Source: Harmothoe impar
Lineage: Eukaryota > Annelida > Polychaeta > Phyllodocida > Polynoidae
Direction: 5' to 3'
NCBI GenBank assembly: GCA_947462335.1
Contig: OX381715.1
Location: 42,012,650-42,076,649, forward strand
Length of the DNA: 64,000 nt
Each line of letters begins with the position of its first letter. The stretch's first letter is position 1. The position numbers and the translations under genes are program-made. This document shows positions 1 to 12,230 of the stretch, piece by piece. The notes below the pieces were generated by a model, which had not been told where the DNA came from, did not search any database, and was given only the letters and a program-made list of their open reading frames with translations.

Positions 1-12
1 CAATGCCGCTGA

Positions 13-264
13 TTAACCCTTTAAGGTCGGCACATCACTAAAAGATGACATTTGTCGTCATGACATACTAATTTAGCCCCTGCGAGTAACTCACCATTGC
101 TGCATTGGTGCTTCATGCTGACCCTTTGGGAGTGTCTCAACCCCGTTGAGTTGGCATAGTGTTTGAATGCAGCACCAGTGACCTACTTGCCAGGGCTGCA
201 TTCAGGCATCACAAAGACTGCAGGTACAATGCAATTATGCATGATATCATCCTTAAAGGGTTAA
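13..264. repeat. Hairpin-repeat family, copy 1 (full)
   Basis: Ends TTAACCCTTTAAGG / CCTTAAAGGGTTAA. Internal markers are AAAAGATGACATTTGTCGTC, GCGAGTAACTC, GAGTGTCTCAACCCCG and a GCAG...CTGC hairpin pair. Confidence 0.88.
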
Positions 265-849
265 GGTGCCACCTCAGTCTGAGTAGGGCGCTGGTCACCA
301 TCAGGCTTCTGTTAAAGACGTAATTGGTGAACAGGCAGGGCAGAACAATGATTGGAGGCCACCTAGTGATCCGCTGCATTATGCCTTTCATCACAGTCAA
401 ACATAATGCCAGCCCTAAGGGGCCGACATATTGCCAAAGTGTGACCATAGTGCATTCAACCATTATAAGTGTAGATGCGCATCATGACAACAAGGGCATA
501 GCACATAGCTATTCCTGCGAAAGGCAGTATCTCTCTCTGATGGGCGGGTCGTAAAGAATTATGCCCCTTTTTAGCAAATAAGCCTGCAAATTACTGTAGT
601 TCAGTCCCTTAAAAGAGCTATGTATACATGTACCTGAGGTATAACAGATCTAAAAGTCATGAATTCATTTCAGCAGGATTCACGTAACACTAAGTCTTGT
701 TATTGCTAGTCATAGTGTGGACGTGTCCTCATACACTACAAATTGATACAAGTATACAAAGGGGGTATTGAGGTTCAGTGCTGTAAGCATGCAAGTACCG
801 GGATGTCTATGGCTGATCCTGCCATTATCTGGAAGTACCGCAAGGTGCT
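265..849. other. Non-coding stretch, nothing recognised
   Basis: Apart from the fragment at 550-610 no gene or repeat could be assigned. Confidence 0.5.
550..610 (+). repeat. C/G-run family fragment
   Basis: ATTATGCCCCTTTTTAGCAA followed by AAGCCTGCAAATTACTGTAG resembles the central segment of the 40550 copy. Confidence 0.35.
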
Positions 850-1098
850 TTAACCCTGTGAAGACGGCATAATGCATTAATTTATCATGCCCTTAGTCTG
901 TATGATGCATGAATGCAGCCCTGGAGAGTAATTCACCAGGGCTGCAATCAAGCATCATGCCGACCCTATAGGGTTGAGATATTTCGTAGGGTCGGCATGA
1001 TGTACCAATGCAGCACCGCCTAGCTACTTGCCAGGGCTGCATTTGTTTATCATGAAGACAAATGTCATCTTTCAGTGATATGCAACCCTAAAGGGTTA
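850..1098. repeat. Hairpin-repeat family, copy 2 (full, opposite orientation)
   Basis: Starts TTAACCCTGTGAAGACGGCA, carries GAGAGTAATTCACCAGGGC and the GGTTGAGATA hinge, and ends with the AAGATGACATTTGTC complement and CTAAAGGGTTA. Confidence 0.85.
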
Positions 1099-1292
1099 GT
1101 TAAATATGCCCTTTGTCACAATGTTGCATGAATACAACCCTTGTGAGTCAACTCACCAACCCTGAATTGATGCATCATGCAGATGAGTGCATCCATCCTG
1201 CGGGGTCAGCCAGATGTCCAAATGACGCATTTGCCAGTTACTTGCCAGTGCTAGATTCATTAAAGTAGTATGCAGCAGTTAAATGGTTAGCA
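1099..1292. repeat. Hairpin-repeat family, degenerate copy
   Basis: Recognisable AATACAACCCTTGTGAGTCA, TGCATCATGCAGA and CTTGCCAGTGCTAGATTC blocks. Directly abuts the preceding copy. Confidence 0.6.
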
Positions 1293-2347
1293 GTGCTATG
1301 CCCACTTAGTGGAAGGGTTAGAAGGTAGTCAGCCATGCTTTATAGCGGGATAAACCACACCTTTTTGTACTGACCAATAAGTCCAACGTAACCACAGGTA
1401 ACCTAAGTAGAAAATGATTCCAACTTATGTCTTAAAATAAGCTGTATACACCCATATTACGTGTTTTTTTTTTGTTTGTGTTTGTACCCCTGCCCCGAGT
1501 TCACTCCCATTACTGGTGTGTGCAGTTCTTTGGGGCAATCTTTGAAAAACAAAGTGTTAGTCCATCCTTTCAGACTTGGATTTCTTAGATCAGAGCAATA
1601 TAGTCTATGATTCACAATGCAATGTGTCTGCTAGTAAATCAATTTTAATTAATCAAAAATAAATTAATGAAGGAATAAGTAAATTAAGAGCGTTTGTATA
1701 ACTCGCAATGATGTGTGAACGTGGACCTTTTGTCTCCATATTGAGTCAGAAGTTTAATTATCTGAAATGAATATTAGTTTAAGAAAAGAAAGTCAGAAAT
1801 TTGGACCTAGCGAATGAAAATGACTAATCAGTGTATAGCAAACTGGGGGGAGGGGGGTAATTATAAATGCTGGGCAGGGTAAGGTGGGTTGACATATAAC
1901 ACTTCTTGGTGAATCCTTTCTCAACGTTGGTACCTAAAAAATGTCTGAGTAGTTTCCGAATGGATAACAAAACTTGAGTCGGAAAAAGGATATCGGATAA
2001 ATTATATTTAAATCACCGATTTCCACAATTGATTAATCATCCTTGGACAATCTACAATGATCGGTTTTCCTTTGAGAAAAAAAATATCCCTCATCCCCGC
2101 ACACTTTTATGATGATTGACTGATACTTCTTGGTTGACTCTTTACTTGAAGAAGGACAGAATGTCAATTTCAACACGAGATCAATAAATAAGCGACATCG
2201 TGACTTAATTTTGTGGCCGGATCAGTCTACTTAATTAAGAAATAAGGTTATATTAAATGAGTTGCTTGTGGTTTGGACTGTTCAAACACTCATCATGCCG
2301 GTAACGGGAGAGTCATATTGATGGATATGTCTTATCAGATCAATACA
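1293..2347. other. AT-rich non-coding stretch, nothing recognised
   Basis: Contains a T-run (1464-1474) and a G-run (1847-1858); no exon-like sequence. Confidence 0.5.
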
Positions 2348-2583
2348 GTTGATAGTCTTTTACCATGTGACCTCTTTGACCGGGTGACCTCTTTGAAAGC
2401 TTATAATTATAACCAAATCGAGATTGAATTAGTAATGTATGGTGTTACATTTTTCATCACCCTTTCCCACCATTTCTGTCTACATAGCGCTCATTTCATC
2501 CTTTATTATGCTTGCCGGTTAAAGAGGTCACCCAGTCAAAGAGGTCACCCGGTCAAAGAGGTCACATGGTCAAAGACTATCAA
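2348..2583. mobile_element. Inverted-repeat element with GGTCAAAGAGGTCACC words
   Basis: Ends GTTGATAGTCTTT / AAAGACTATCAAC. The subterminal arms repeat GACCTCTTTGACCGGGTGAC (left) and its complement three times (right). Confidence 0.75.
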
Positions 2584-2859
2584 CTTGTCTCAATCTGGTG
2601 GACACAGCCTGATGAAATGTTATACGGGTGGTGTTATATTGTCATGATGCATGAATGCAGCCCTGGCAATTGACTCAGTTGGTAACTGGCCACCAGATGG
2701 AAACTGCAAAAGTGACCATTATTTTTCACTCATTTAAAAAACGTTCCCAATGGCAGCGGCATTACATAAATGTCCTCTCTACCTCATGGCCTGGGTGCAT
2801 ACAGTGCATAAGGTTGGATCTTTCCCATCAATATACTAAGACCTTCGAGATCTACTAAA

Positions 2860-3850
2860 GACAACCGGTCTCGCCTATAGCTTACATAATTGCTATATAC
2901 TACCTTTTTCATTAATAGCTAAGAGACAGACAATGGTTAAGTGAGTATTCCACTGACAGAATAGGGTATAATTTCATTGGCCATACAATATTCATCCACA
3001 TGTTTAACATTGTGAACTTTAATCCAATGACAGAATCTCGGCTGACCGATGTCAGTGGACGACTCCCTTTAGATACCTGGTATTAACAATCTCTCTAAGC
3101 TAAGCGACCTTCTATAGACAGCCTATTAGCTAAGACACCTACTGTAAATTCCCATATAGAACCTGTGGCTAGTTCAAGAGTCAGATTGCTAGTGTAGCTT
3201 ATAGCAAAGAGCAAAGAATACTTATTACTAATAGAAAATATGCTTTGCTCTTTGTTTATAGGCTTGGCCTCCAGAGGGCGTGCAGCTTATATGCACGTTT
3301 TTAGAAGTATACTACAATACTTTATTGGCTATAATCAGATGCCCTGTGCAGCTTTTGAGATTTTCCAAAGCAAGGGTTGTGACCTATAAGCGAGTTAGGC
3401 TTCTATGGGAGAATTTACAGTACTACAGACAACTTGTCTCATCAATAACTAAGAGACCTACTATAGATAGCCTTTCTCAGTGACAGCTAAGTGGCCCTAT
3501 ACACATGATACAACTTTTAGCTGTAAATACATACTGTCCGAGCTTGTCTGCTACACAGTCAGTAGATGGGGTTTATTTTTGGAGGGAGGCGACCTGACCT
3601 TTAGGAGCCCCCACACAGAAGGTGTTATTGATTAGTTGCCTTTTGCGGGTGAATCTATTTATCGGGGACTGTTGTCCTTTTTACCTGCTGGGAACGTGCT
3701 GTCCAGCCTACTGTCCCCCCATCCTATATGCAAACATCTGTTATACCTGCCTCACTCTCCTCAGTCTCCCATCTCGGTTCATAGCTTACATTGTGGGTGT
3801 CACCCACCTCTGCACCAAACCACCTCTTAACAATTATCCTATAATTCTCA
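2860..3850 (+). repeat. Dispersed repeat with about 42-bp minisatellite, copy 1
   Basis: 2860-3500 carries degenerate units of AGCTAAGAGACCTACTATAG type. 3560-3850 is a non-tandem part with TTTTTACCTGCTGGGAACGT and CTACTGTCCCCCCATCCTAT. The opposite-strand copy is at 42955-43815. Confidence 0.75.
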
Positions 3851-4486
3851 CGAGGTGGAGGTGGGAAATGTCCGTCTGTCACCCAAAACTGGAAGGATCC
3901 ACACATGTATTTCATAGACAGATGGGTTGATGTCTTTGATGGAGATACCCCTTTCGATGTCATCTGTATGTTTTCATTCAAGTATGAAAAGCTGTTGAAG
4001 AAGTGCAGCGTCTACAGCCATTGTACCTAGGCCTATCTCGCTATATCTATTATTTGATATCTAATATCTCCTCCAAAGCTAATATTGAGATCAGATATTG
4101 TCAGATTGTATGTGCTGTGAACTTTAATACGAAGAGGTTATTAATTATAAGTACTTACATTTTTTGTATATAACGACAAAAGAAATGGGAATGAACTGGA
4201 TACCTCTGCCATGTCTGCTCAAATATGGTTGATGAAATACTTGCTTTTTCACATGATGAACAGCATATGACGAGGTTATGCTATGTATCAAACGTTTCAT
4301 TCCAATATGAGTGTTTTACTATTTTACTGCCAACTTTCATTGACATGTTATTAATGTGCAGTATTGGCCAACACAAACCATTGTATACAATTTTAATATC
4401 AACTGATAACGCAGAGACATATATACATCTCTTAGTATCATCATTGATGAGTCTTATAGCAATATATAACAGAATACAATAAATAA
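3851..4486. other. Non-coding stretch, nothing recognised
   Basis: Short open frames without homology signals or codon bias. Confidence 0.45.
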
Positions 4487-4778
4487 GGGAGTAGTCATTA
4501 TTTAACAACAGGGGGGATTGGTGGACTTTCGCGCTAGCACACAAACGTTTTTCCAGCCCCCCCCCCTCAAGACGGGTCGAAATTTGCCTGCCCCCCTTGA
4601 CATGGGTCGGAATTTTTCTGCCCCCTCCCCTGGCTTTGAACTATAATAATGCGCAGGCTTTTTCTCCAAAAAGGGGTGAAATTGTCTTGCCCACCCCCTA
4701 GAGGGATCGAAATTTTGTAAACCCCCCCCCCCCAACCCACCAACCCTAACCCTCTGTGAATAAATAATGGCCACTCCC
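4487..4778. mobile_element. Inverted-repeat element with C/G-run blocks
   Basis: Ends GGGAGTAGTCATTATTTAAC / GAATAAATAATGGCCACTCCC. The interior has repeated blocks of a C-run followed by GGGTCGAAATTT. Relatives lie at 40550-40720 and 46725-46865, and fragments at 550-610 and 5695-5765. Confidence 0.6.
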
Positions 4779-5027
4779 TAATACTGTGTTTAAGGGATGT
4801 CAATGGATAAACCTTCCAGTTAACATACCTGAATCAAATGTGATGACAAACTATACAATACATTCCAAGCAGTATAGAGCTTAGTCATCATATTTGTGGC
4901 TGTGGGAAATAGACATACAACTGGGCATTAACTGTGTGAGGTATAATGTGTGGCACTGCTTACTACTTCATATAGATCTAATATTGGCATCTACTATGTG
5001 GCCAATGGTCTGTAGAATGTAGTGTCA

Positions 5028-5368
5028 CACAGAGAGAAGTGGTAGATATGACAATATGTCTTGTTTTTGACCTGTCTTGGGCATAACCTCACCTACTCAC
5101 TTCTCTCACAGGCCTCACCTGGCCTGCCCACTAATTATATACACCTGTTTCCCCCACTCTACCCTGTAAGTACAGGATCCACCTTACCCGCAGGCCAGTC
5201 ACATATTCAAGTATTGATTTTGACTCCTGCTCTTTTGAGGGGTCAATAGCTGTTGACTCTTTAGGAACAAAGAGTCAAACTCATTTGACTCTCCTCCACA
5301 GGTGTCACATGGGAGACAAACTGTGACTCTGGCTGTCAGAGTCTTGGTGACTCCTTTACTTTTCTGTG
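5028..5368. mobile_element. CACAG-ended element with GACTC words, small copy
   Basis: Starts CACAGAGAGAAGTGG and ends CTTTACTTTTCTGTG. The interior carries GACTC/GAGTC words. Same family as 40933-42030. Confidence 0.6.
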
Positions 5369-5981
5369 TGTAGGTTCGGTTAATGCTGTATACTATGCTT
5401 ATAATTTATATAAACCGCGTCTCATGACTACCTCATATGTTGTGTTATACAATTAGTTCTAAGTGCTACCTCTTTGACTTCACAGTTGTTGGTAACTTTA
5501 AACAAAAATGAAGAAGGAAAATAAGGAATTAAAAAATAAGTGATACATAATTTGAGACCTCAAAAGTGCCGTTTCAGCGCAAAACCCCTGGGCATTACTT
5601 TGCTTAAAGGCGCACTGAACCCACGACGTCATTTGCGTACAAAACTCGGCAGGGTTAGGTTCTGGGTTCAGTGCGCCTTTAATAGGATGTGTTCAACCCC
5701 CCCCCCCCCGATTTTCGACCCCCCAGGTGGCTGGGAGGGGGGAGATACCGACCCCTCTAAGGAGATGGGCGAGAAATAATTTATAAGCCCACCTGTAATC
5801 TTACTGCTCTTCTGTTGTTAATACCGTTTGGAGCAGGGACATAGCGTGTCCAGCATAAATTACTGCAAGGAGAGTGCCAAGTTATTTCCACCCCCACCTC
5901 TGCCTTTCACGAGGGTTAAAGATAGTCACTCACTATCCCATTAATGCCTTATCAGATCCACCTGCATGACTGCTCAACCTC

Positions 5982-6150
5982 TAACTAGCCGGTGCTACAT
6001 TGGTGCAGCGCATGCCGACCCTTTGGGAGTGTCTCAACCCTGTAGGGTCGGCATGATGATTTAATGCAGCACTGGTGACTTACTCGCCAGGGTTGCATTC
6101 ATGCATCATGGCGACCAAGGCATGATGCATTAATGCATTATGCCGTCCTT
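5982..6150. repeat. Hairpin-repeat family, partial copy
   Basis: Left hairpin truncated. It has GGGAGTGTCTCAACCCTGTA, TTACTCGCCAGGGTTGCATT and GATGCATTAATGCATTATG. Confidence 0.75.
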
Positions 6151-6575
6151 TTTCCTCTATTAAGATGAGGCTCCACTAGCTGATTTTCCCCTCAAATATG
6201 TGCTATTCTCAGAAATCGGTATCACAGCTAAGAATCATATACATAGATATATCTCGTAAGCATGGAGATACTCTAGACCATACCTCAGGTTTATGTTAAT
6301 AAATATGTTTATGTTTACACATACTCTGTGCTCAAGTGGAAAATACTATTTCCAAGGTTATAAATAGGTGCTTTTCTCACAAATCGGGAACACACACTGT
6401 TAGAATTAAGTAGTGTTCCTGTACATCAAATACTGGGGGCAACTTTGGTTCCGGTAGATTGTGCTGTAGACCTACAGCAAGTGAGCTTTTTGTATATTTA
6501 CAGCACTATGTACTGTATAGGGACAGCAAAATCTTCTGTTACTGTACAGCAAAATTCATTGTAAATCATAGTCTG

Positions 6576-6772
6576 AAGGTCCTGGGTTCACCTCCCAGTG
6601 CTGGTGATATTTTTAACCATCCATGTGAGGGAAAAAACGAATTTTAGGTGGATGTAGGTAGACCAAGAAGAGTGGCTCCACCAAGGATTGAACTCACCAC
6701 CTGTGGTGTTGGAGACAGGCGCTGATCCATTGCGCCACAGAGCTGGTGTTACAAACATTCATATTGGGATAT
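6576..6772 (-). repeat. tRNA-derived SINE-like repeat, copy 1
   Basis: Read on the minus strand, 6746-6673 resembles a 74-nt tRNA: box A TGGCGCAATGG, box B GGTGAGTTCAATCC, with acceptor-like ends. The 237-bp offset direct copy follows at 6813. Confidence 0.6.
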
Positions 6773-6812
6773 ATCTCTACTCTACTTCTCAACTGATTAA
6801 TAATAATTTGTA

Positions 6813-7009
6813 AAGGTCTGGGGTTCGCCTCCCAGTGCTGGTGATATTTTTAATCATCCATGTGAGGGAAAAACTAATTTTAGGTGGATGTAGGTGAAAC
6901 AAGAAAAGAGGCTCCACCAAAGATTGAACTCACCACCTGTGGTGTTGGAGATGGGCCCTGATCCATTGCGCCACAGAGCCGGTGTTTAGAAATGGTCATA
7001 TTGGGATAA
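6813..7009 (-). repeat. tRNA-derived SINE-like repeat, copy 2
   Basis: Near-identical to copy 1, same tRNA-like boxes on the minus strand. Confidence 0.6.
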
Positions 7010-7312
7010 AAGCTACCTCTGCCATGTCTGTATTAAATGAGCTACAGCCTTGTTGCTAAAGATCCCTGATGATAGGTGGCTAGACCTAGGATTGATCCCA
7101 CAACCTCTTGTGTACATATTACAGGGAAAAGTACTGTAGATCTACAAGTCACTACCGTAACCTGCATCTACAGTAACAGAATTGTACATGTACAGTAGAA
7201 TTTGCTGTATTATAATTTACAGCTAAAGTACTGTACATTTACAGCAAATGTTGCTGTTCATGAACAACAACTTTTTACAGTGTAGAAATAACCCGTCAAA
7301 GATGTATAGTTG

Positions 7313-7446
7313 CCGGGATGTACAGTTGCTTGTAGGTAAATAGTAGACTCTACTGTAAATCTGCAGTATATTTTACTGTAATTCCTTTCAATAGTAGATT
7401 CTACTGTAAACCTACAGTAGGTTCTACTATGTACCTACTCTAACAA
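7313..7446. repeat. CTACTGTAAA-word repeat fragment
   Basis: Words ATTCTACTGTAAACCTACAG and AGTAGACTCTACTG, as in the elements at 35758 and 36266. No clear ends. Confidence 0.5.
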
Positions 7447-7454
7447 TTTACATT

Positions 7455-7505
7455 GTACCTTTGGCGAGTCAGCTGGGATGCATTCATGAATGCATCATGT
7501 CGTAG
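7455..7505. repeat. Hairpin-repeat family, short remnant
   Basis: Only the GGCGAGTCAGCTGGGATGCA and GAATGCATCATGTCG segments remain. Confidence 0.4.
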
Positions 7506-7532
7506 TACATATACGTCATTTACTGGCCTTAA

Positions 7533-10500
7533 CCCAGATATGCCTAAGGAGGGAAATAGTGCTCTTTTCATAACAAAATTTATTTTCCTGTGTTAAATTG
7601 ATTTTTTTTGGGCATTTTTAGCAAAATTGGGAAATTCACGCTCATGGCCTCTGATTTATGGACCGTCCTTTTAAAAGGACGGTAGGCACATAGCACATCA
7701 AAATTTCGTGGGGAGTTCATTATTCAATTTGTTTCATGTCACAATGATATGGATGCATATAAAATGATGCAATTACCTCAGTAAACTGTCCTCAAGGATG
7801 GCACTGGTGTTATTCTTAATTGTGAAGGTATGTTCTTAATTGTACATGAGTTGATATATTGCCTAGCAACCACATTTGACAAAAATTCCATGCCCAGCAA
7901 CAAGCACGTGGAATAGGCCTAAGAGAGCTTTAGATACAGCTTATCCGAGTATGCAGACCCAAGGATACCCATGATATTTATTACATTTCTTTTGAATCAA
8001 TATGTTGCCTATCTATGACATTCAAAAACATTCTGTGCCTAGCAACCAGCATTAGAATGGCATTAACAGCGTGGCAACAACATTCAAAAACATACTGTGC
8101 CTAGCAACTAGCCTGCAAAATGGTCATTATCGAGCTTTAGATACACCTAACCCCAGTATGCAAACCCAAGGACACCAGTGATACCTTTCATTATTTGTTT
8201 GAATCAATATGTTGCCCTTCCATGACATTTAAACATTCTGTGCCTAGCAACAAGCATGTAGAATGGTCTCAATAGCCTTGCAACAAAATTCAAAAACATT
8301 CTGTGCCTAGCTTCAAGCATGGGAAATGGGCCATATAGAGATTTGATGTCCCTTTCCCCCAGAAACAGACCCTAAATACCTGTTGGTATACATGATGCAA
8401 AGGTTACTGATCACCAAACAGTATGTAGCAGGCAATGGGGATTACAAGTATGCATGGAATCATACTTTCCTCTAGTGAGCAAACCTGAACATTTGAATTG
8501 ATAATGTACTGGCGCTCTATACTATCACTGCAAAGGAGGCTTTATACTCTGGGCTGACATAGCTAAATAGCGGCCTTTTTGTAAGAAGCTGGATTGGAAT
8601 TTGTCCCTGCCACATACTGGGCTTCCGGTCAGTCAGTTGGGCACTGGTCTCACTGGAAGCCACATGTGGTGTACAGTGAGAGACCTTTGTCTGACTACAA
8701 TAGCCCTACCAAAGATCTGGTCATTTTGTAGTAGAAACTCATGTAAAGTATCTCATTACCCATCCAATATTCTATACTGTGTCCTGGTTGCCTACCCATT
8801 CTCTTTTGCACTCACGATATCTAATTGTGTTCAAAAGACTATCCTGTGTGATCTAAGATAGTGGCTTGAATAAGGACACCCCTGCTTATAAATTTTGATG
8901 ATACAATTTACACTGTGCTTATACGAGACCTGTGTTTATTTAAGATAGAAAACTTACCTTCATTTCAAAACCATCATTTACCCTTTGCTTACACAGGACC
9001 TGTGCTTATTTGAGACCCCTGTGCTTATTCAAGCCACCACAATATTACTAATTCACTCCTGATCCAGAATTTCACCCAAAACCTTGACTATGGGCATCCT
9101 ACACTGCTATTACTACAAAAATACAGGGCATTCCTCATCATATAAGGCCCAAATCCCCCATGGGGAGGGTAAAATATGGATGTTTTATAATTTGGGCTGA
9201 AAGAAAGTCATCTAATCTTTAAGCTGTTAAAAGAATATGACAATCAGAATATTTTATCTTCCAGAAACAGACATCTTTGTATTTTTCAAAATGATGCTCA
9301 ATATTATCACCCATTTTCAAGCTGCTAGTGCCAATTAGCTTCACCTGTTTAGCATGGGCTTTCTTACAACACAGTCAAGCAAGATGGTGAAAACATTTTA
9401 AAAAGTTTTTTCCTCAGAAATCCAATTGTGGAGTTGACAACATATCTATTTTTGATAGAAATGCCTTTATTTGGAATCCTAAAAGGACATTTTTACATAT
9501 TATTGGAGGTCTCTGAAAGAATGTTTCTAGTTGCCATGGTAACCCAGACTAAAATGTTATGGAGTAAATCAGTAATGGAAGGGGCATTCTGAAAAATTTC
9601 ATTTCTTATTTAATGGTGACCCAATCTAAATAATAAAATGTAAAATACTGACTTTCATCAAATAGTTCTGGGCCCATAAGGGTTAGCTGTAAGCACAGTA
9701 AATTGTTTTATGTTGTTGCTACGCTGTTTCTATAGGTCATTCGACATGCTTGTAGCTAGGCAAAGAATGTTTTTACATGTCATGGATAGACAGCATATTG
9801 AGCTAAAATGACCACAAGAAGTATTTTGGGTATCCTTGCGTCTGTATACTGGGGTCAGGTGTATCTAAAGCTTGAGCTCTCTAAGGGCCATTCCACACGC
9901 TTGGTGCCTGGCATGGAATGTTTTTTTAATGTTGTTGCTAGGCTGTTTAGGCTATGCTACATGCTTGTTGCTAAGCACAGAATGTTTTTAATGTCATGGA
10001 CAGGCAACATATTGATTCAAACAAATAATGAAAGGTATCACTGGTGCCCTTGGATTTGCATACTGGGGTTAGGTGTATCTAAAGCTCAATTAGGGCCATT
10101 TCACAGGCTCGTTGCTAGGCACAGTATGTTTTTGAATGTTGTTGCTAGGCTATTAATGCCATTCTAATGCTGGTTGCTAGGCACAGAATGTTTTTGAATG
10201 TCATGGATAGGCAACATATTGATTCAAAACAAATGCAATAAGTATCATGGGTATCCTTGGGTCTGTGTACTCAGGTTAGCTGTATCTAAAGCTCTCTCAG
10301 GCCTATTCCGCATGCTTGTTGCTAGGCACGGAATTTTTGTCAAATATGGTTGCTAGGCAATATATCAACTCATGCACAATTAAGAACATACCTTCACAAT
10401 TAAGAATAACACCAATGCCATCATTGAGGACAGTTTACTGAGGTAATTGCATCATTTTATGTGCATCCATATCATTGTGACATGAACAAATTTGAATAAT

Positions 10501-10933
10501 GAACTCCCCATGAAATTTTGATGTGCTATGTGCCTACCGTCCTTTTAAAAGGACGCTTTTAAAGAATTATCCATAAGTGAGGGATTAAACTAGTTAGACA
10601 TTTTTTTGGTGCTAAAATTGCCTCAATGCCGTTAGTTTCACATGTTTTTGACAAAAATGTTGAAAATTTATGTATTTGTCCTACTTTTCTAAGCCCTATA
10701 ATAGTCAGGATTTTGAAACAGGCATTATTTGGTGAGAAACCCCTGTGTGTATGGTTGCCATGGTTACATGAAAAATGATATACATACTTGTAAAGTCAAA
10801 ATAGAAGCATGTACCCTTGTTCTATTATAATTTAAAGTTAAAAACAATATGAATTCAATTTTGATATTATTTTAGTGATCATTAAAGTAGTACATGTAGG
10901 CGTCCTTTTAAAAGGACGGTAGGCATATCTGGG
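7533..10933. mobile_element. 3.4-kb TTAA-flanked element with long inverted arms
   Basis: TTAA at 7529-7532 and 10934-10937 flank inverted ends CCCAGATATGCCT / AGGCATATCTGGG. Inside, a 20-bp perfect palindrome CCGTCCTTTTAAAAGGACGG (7663-7682; near copies at 10537-10555 and 10901-10919) starts two inverted arms, about 7663-8340 and 9700-10555, that are highly similar by eye. The arms contain about 208-bp tandem units with the words TGTGCCTAGCAACAAGCATG and GCTTTAGATACA. The central spacer, about 8345-9700, has no significant ORF. No transposase is seen. Confidence 0.8.
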
Positions 10934-11248
10934 TTAAAGGCCCAGCACCCCTATATATATAGGGCTGAGTACCTGTCCCGACTGCACCCTGACTGTTACT
11001 GGACGTGCAGTAAGATCTGCGGGTTTAAAGGCTAAAGTGGGCATTGGTTGACTTTACACTTGATACACTTCTTGCAAGTTACAGGCAATCTCACTGAATT
11101 GATTTTTATCTACGATCACCAGATTGAATTATTGAACTGGTAATTGTTTATTTGTTGTGAAGTTTCTGCAAAACTCCTCTCGTGGCTCGTTTTTGGCCGT
11201 GTACTGAAAAGTTCAGTTGATGTTATGTCGTACCAGCAAACAACAATG

Positions 11249-11411
11249 TAACCCTTTAAGGACGGCATAATGCCTTAATGCATCATGCCCTTAGTCGTCG
11301 TGCCAACCCTAAGGGGTTGAAACACCCCAAAGGGTTAGTCTCTGGGTTGCATCGATGCATCATGACTACAAATGTCATCTTATAGGGACATCCGTCCTTA
11401 AAAATGTAAGG
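11249..11411. repeat. Hairpin-repeat family, internally deleted copy
   Basis: Both ends are present (TAACCCTTTAAGGACGGCAT ... GTCCTTAAAAATGTAA), but one hairpin is missing. Confidence 0.75.
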
Positions 11412-12164
11412 CAGATGTCATGATCAGTGAATAGTGATGGGTGATTGTTGAGAACAATCATGTGTACTGATACTTGGCGAATACAGTTTAGCAGTTGTTC
11501 ATGATGTGTTACATTTATTATAGGATCATTAAGGAAACTGGTAAAAACAGAACTTAAAGATTATATAATTCAATTATTGGTTTGGGCAGGATTATATAGG
11601 TTAGGTTATCTACTTTCTGACTAGTTTTTTCGCGAATACTAAGTATTCCTACTATAATATCGATTCTTTCTCACACTTTGGCAGATGGTAAGTGATTTGC
11701 TATTCAGGTCAATATGTCCAACGGTTACACTGCTTGGACACAAATGTTACATAATAGTGATCCTCTATAGATGCAGTAATGATCCCTGCCAATCTGCCTA
11801 GCAAGCAGTAGTATGAATGACCCATAATACAATCAATAAAAAATTAGTGCTCAAATTCAGCAGCGCATAATTCAGTGACACCTGATACAATCTTTATGGA
11901 GGGCATGATGCCTTGAATGGCAGGTTTATATATTATCATGATACATTCATGCAACCTCTGAGAATGCATTGGTACATTGATAATTATTAGTTGACACCTA
12001 CCTTTACTTGTGAATATTTCTCGGTGGGGTCCCCATTACATTCAGCATTAAAAAATAAAAATATTGTGATGGCCTGTTTAAGCGCCTCTCAGCTTATACA
12101 GGGACCTGGGCTTATACGAGTCCTTTAAAAGAGGAATGCGTGGTTCAGCTGGGTCCCAAACTTG

Positions 12165-12230
12165 CGCTTAAACAAGACCCCTGCGCTCATTCGAGACCCC
12201 TGCGCTCATCTGAGACCCCTGCGCTTAAGG
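12165..12230 (+). repeat. Short tandem repeat, about 19-bp unit
   Basis: GAGACCCCTGCGCTCATC-type unit three times. A related pair is at 8995-9035. Confidence 0.7.

Larger units (their letters stand above)
6395..7282. mobile_element. Possible CACTG-ended element with CTGTA words, holding a tandem SINE-like pair
   Basis: The right end CTTTTTACAGTG with TA outside is clear. The left end CACTGTTAGAATT is weaker. Both flanks carry TACAGCA and CTGTAGA words as in the 35.8-kb family. The interior contains the two tRNA-like direct repeats. Confidence 0.45.
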
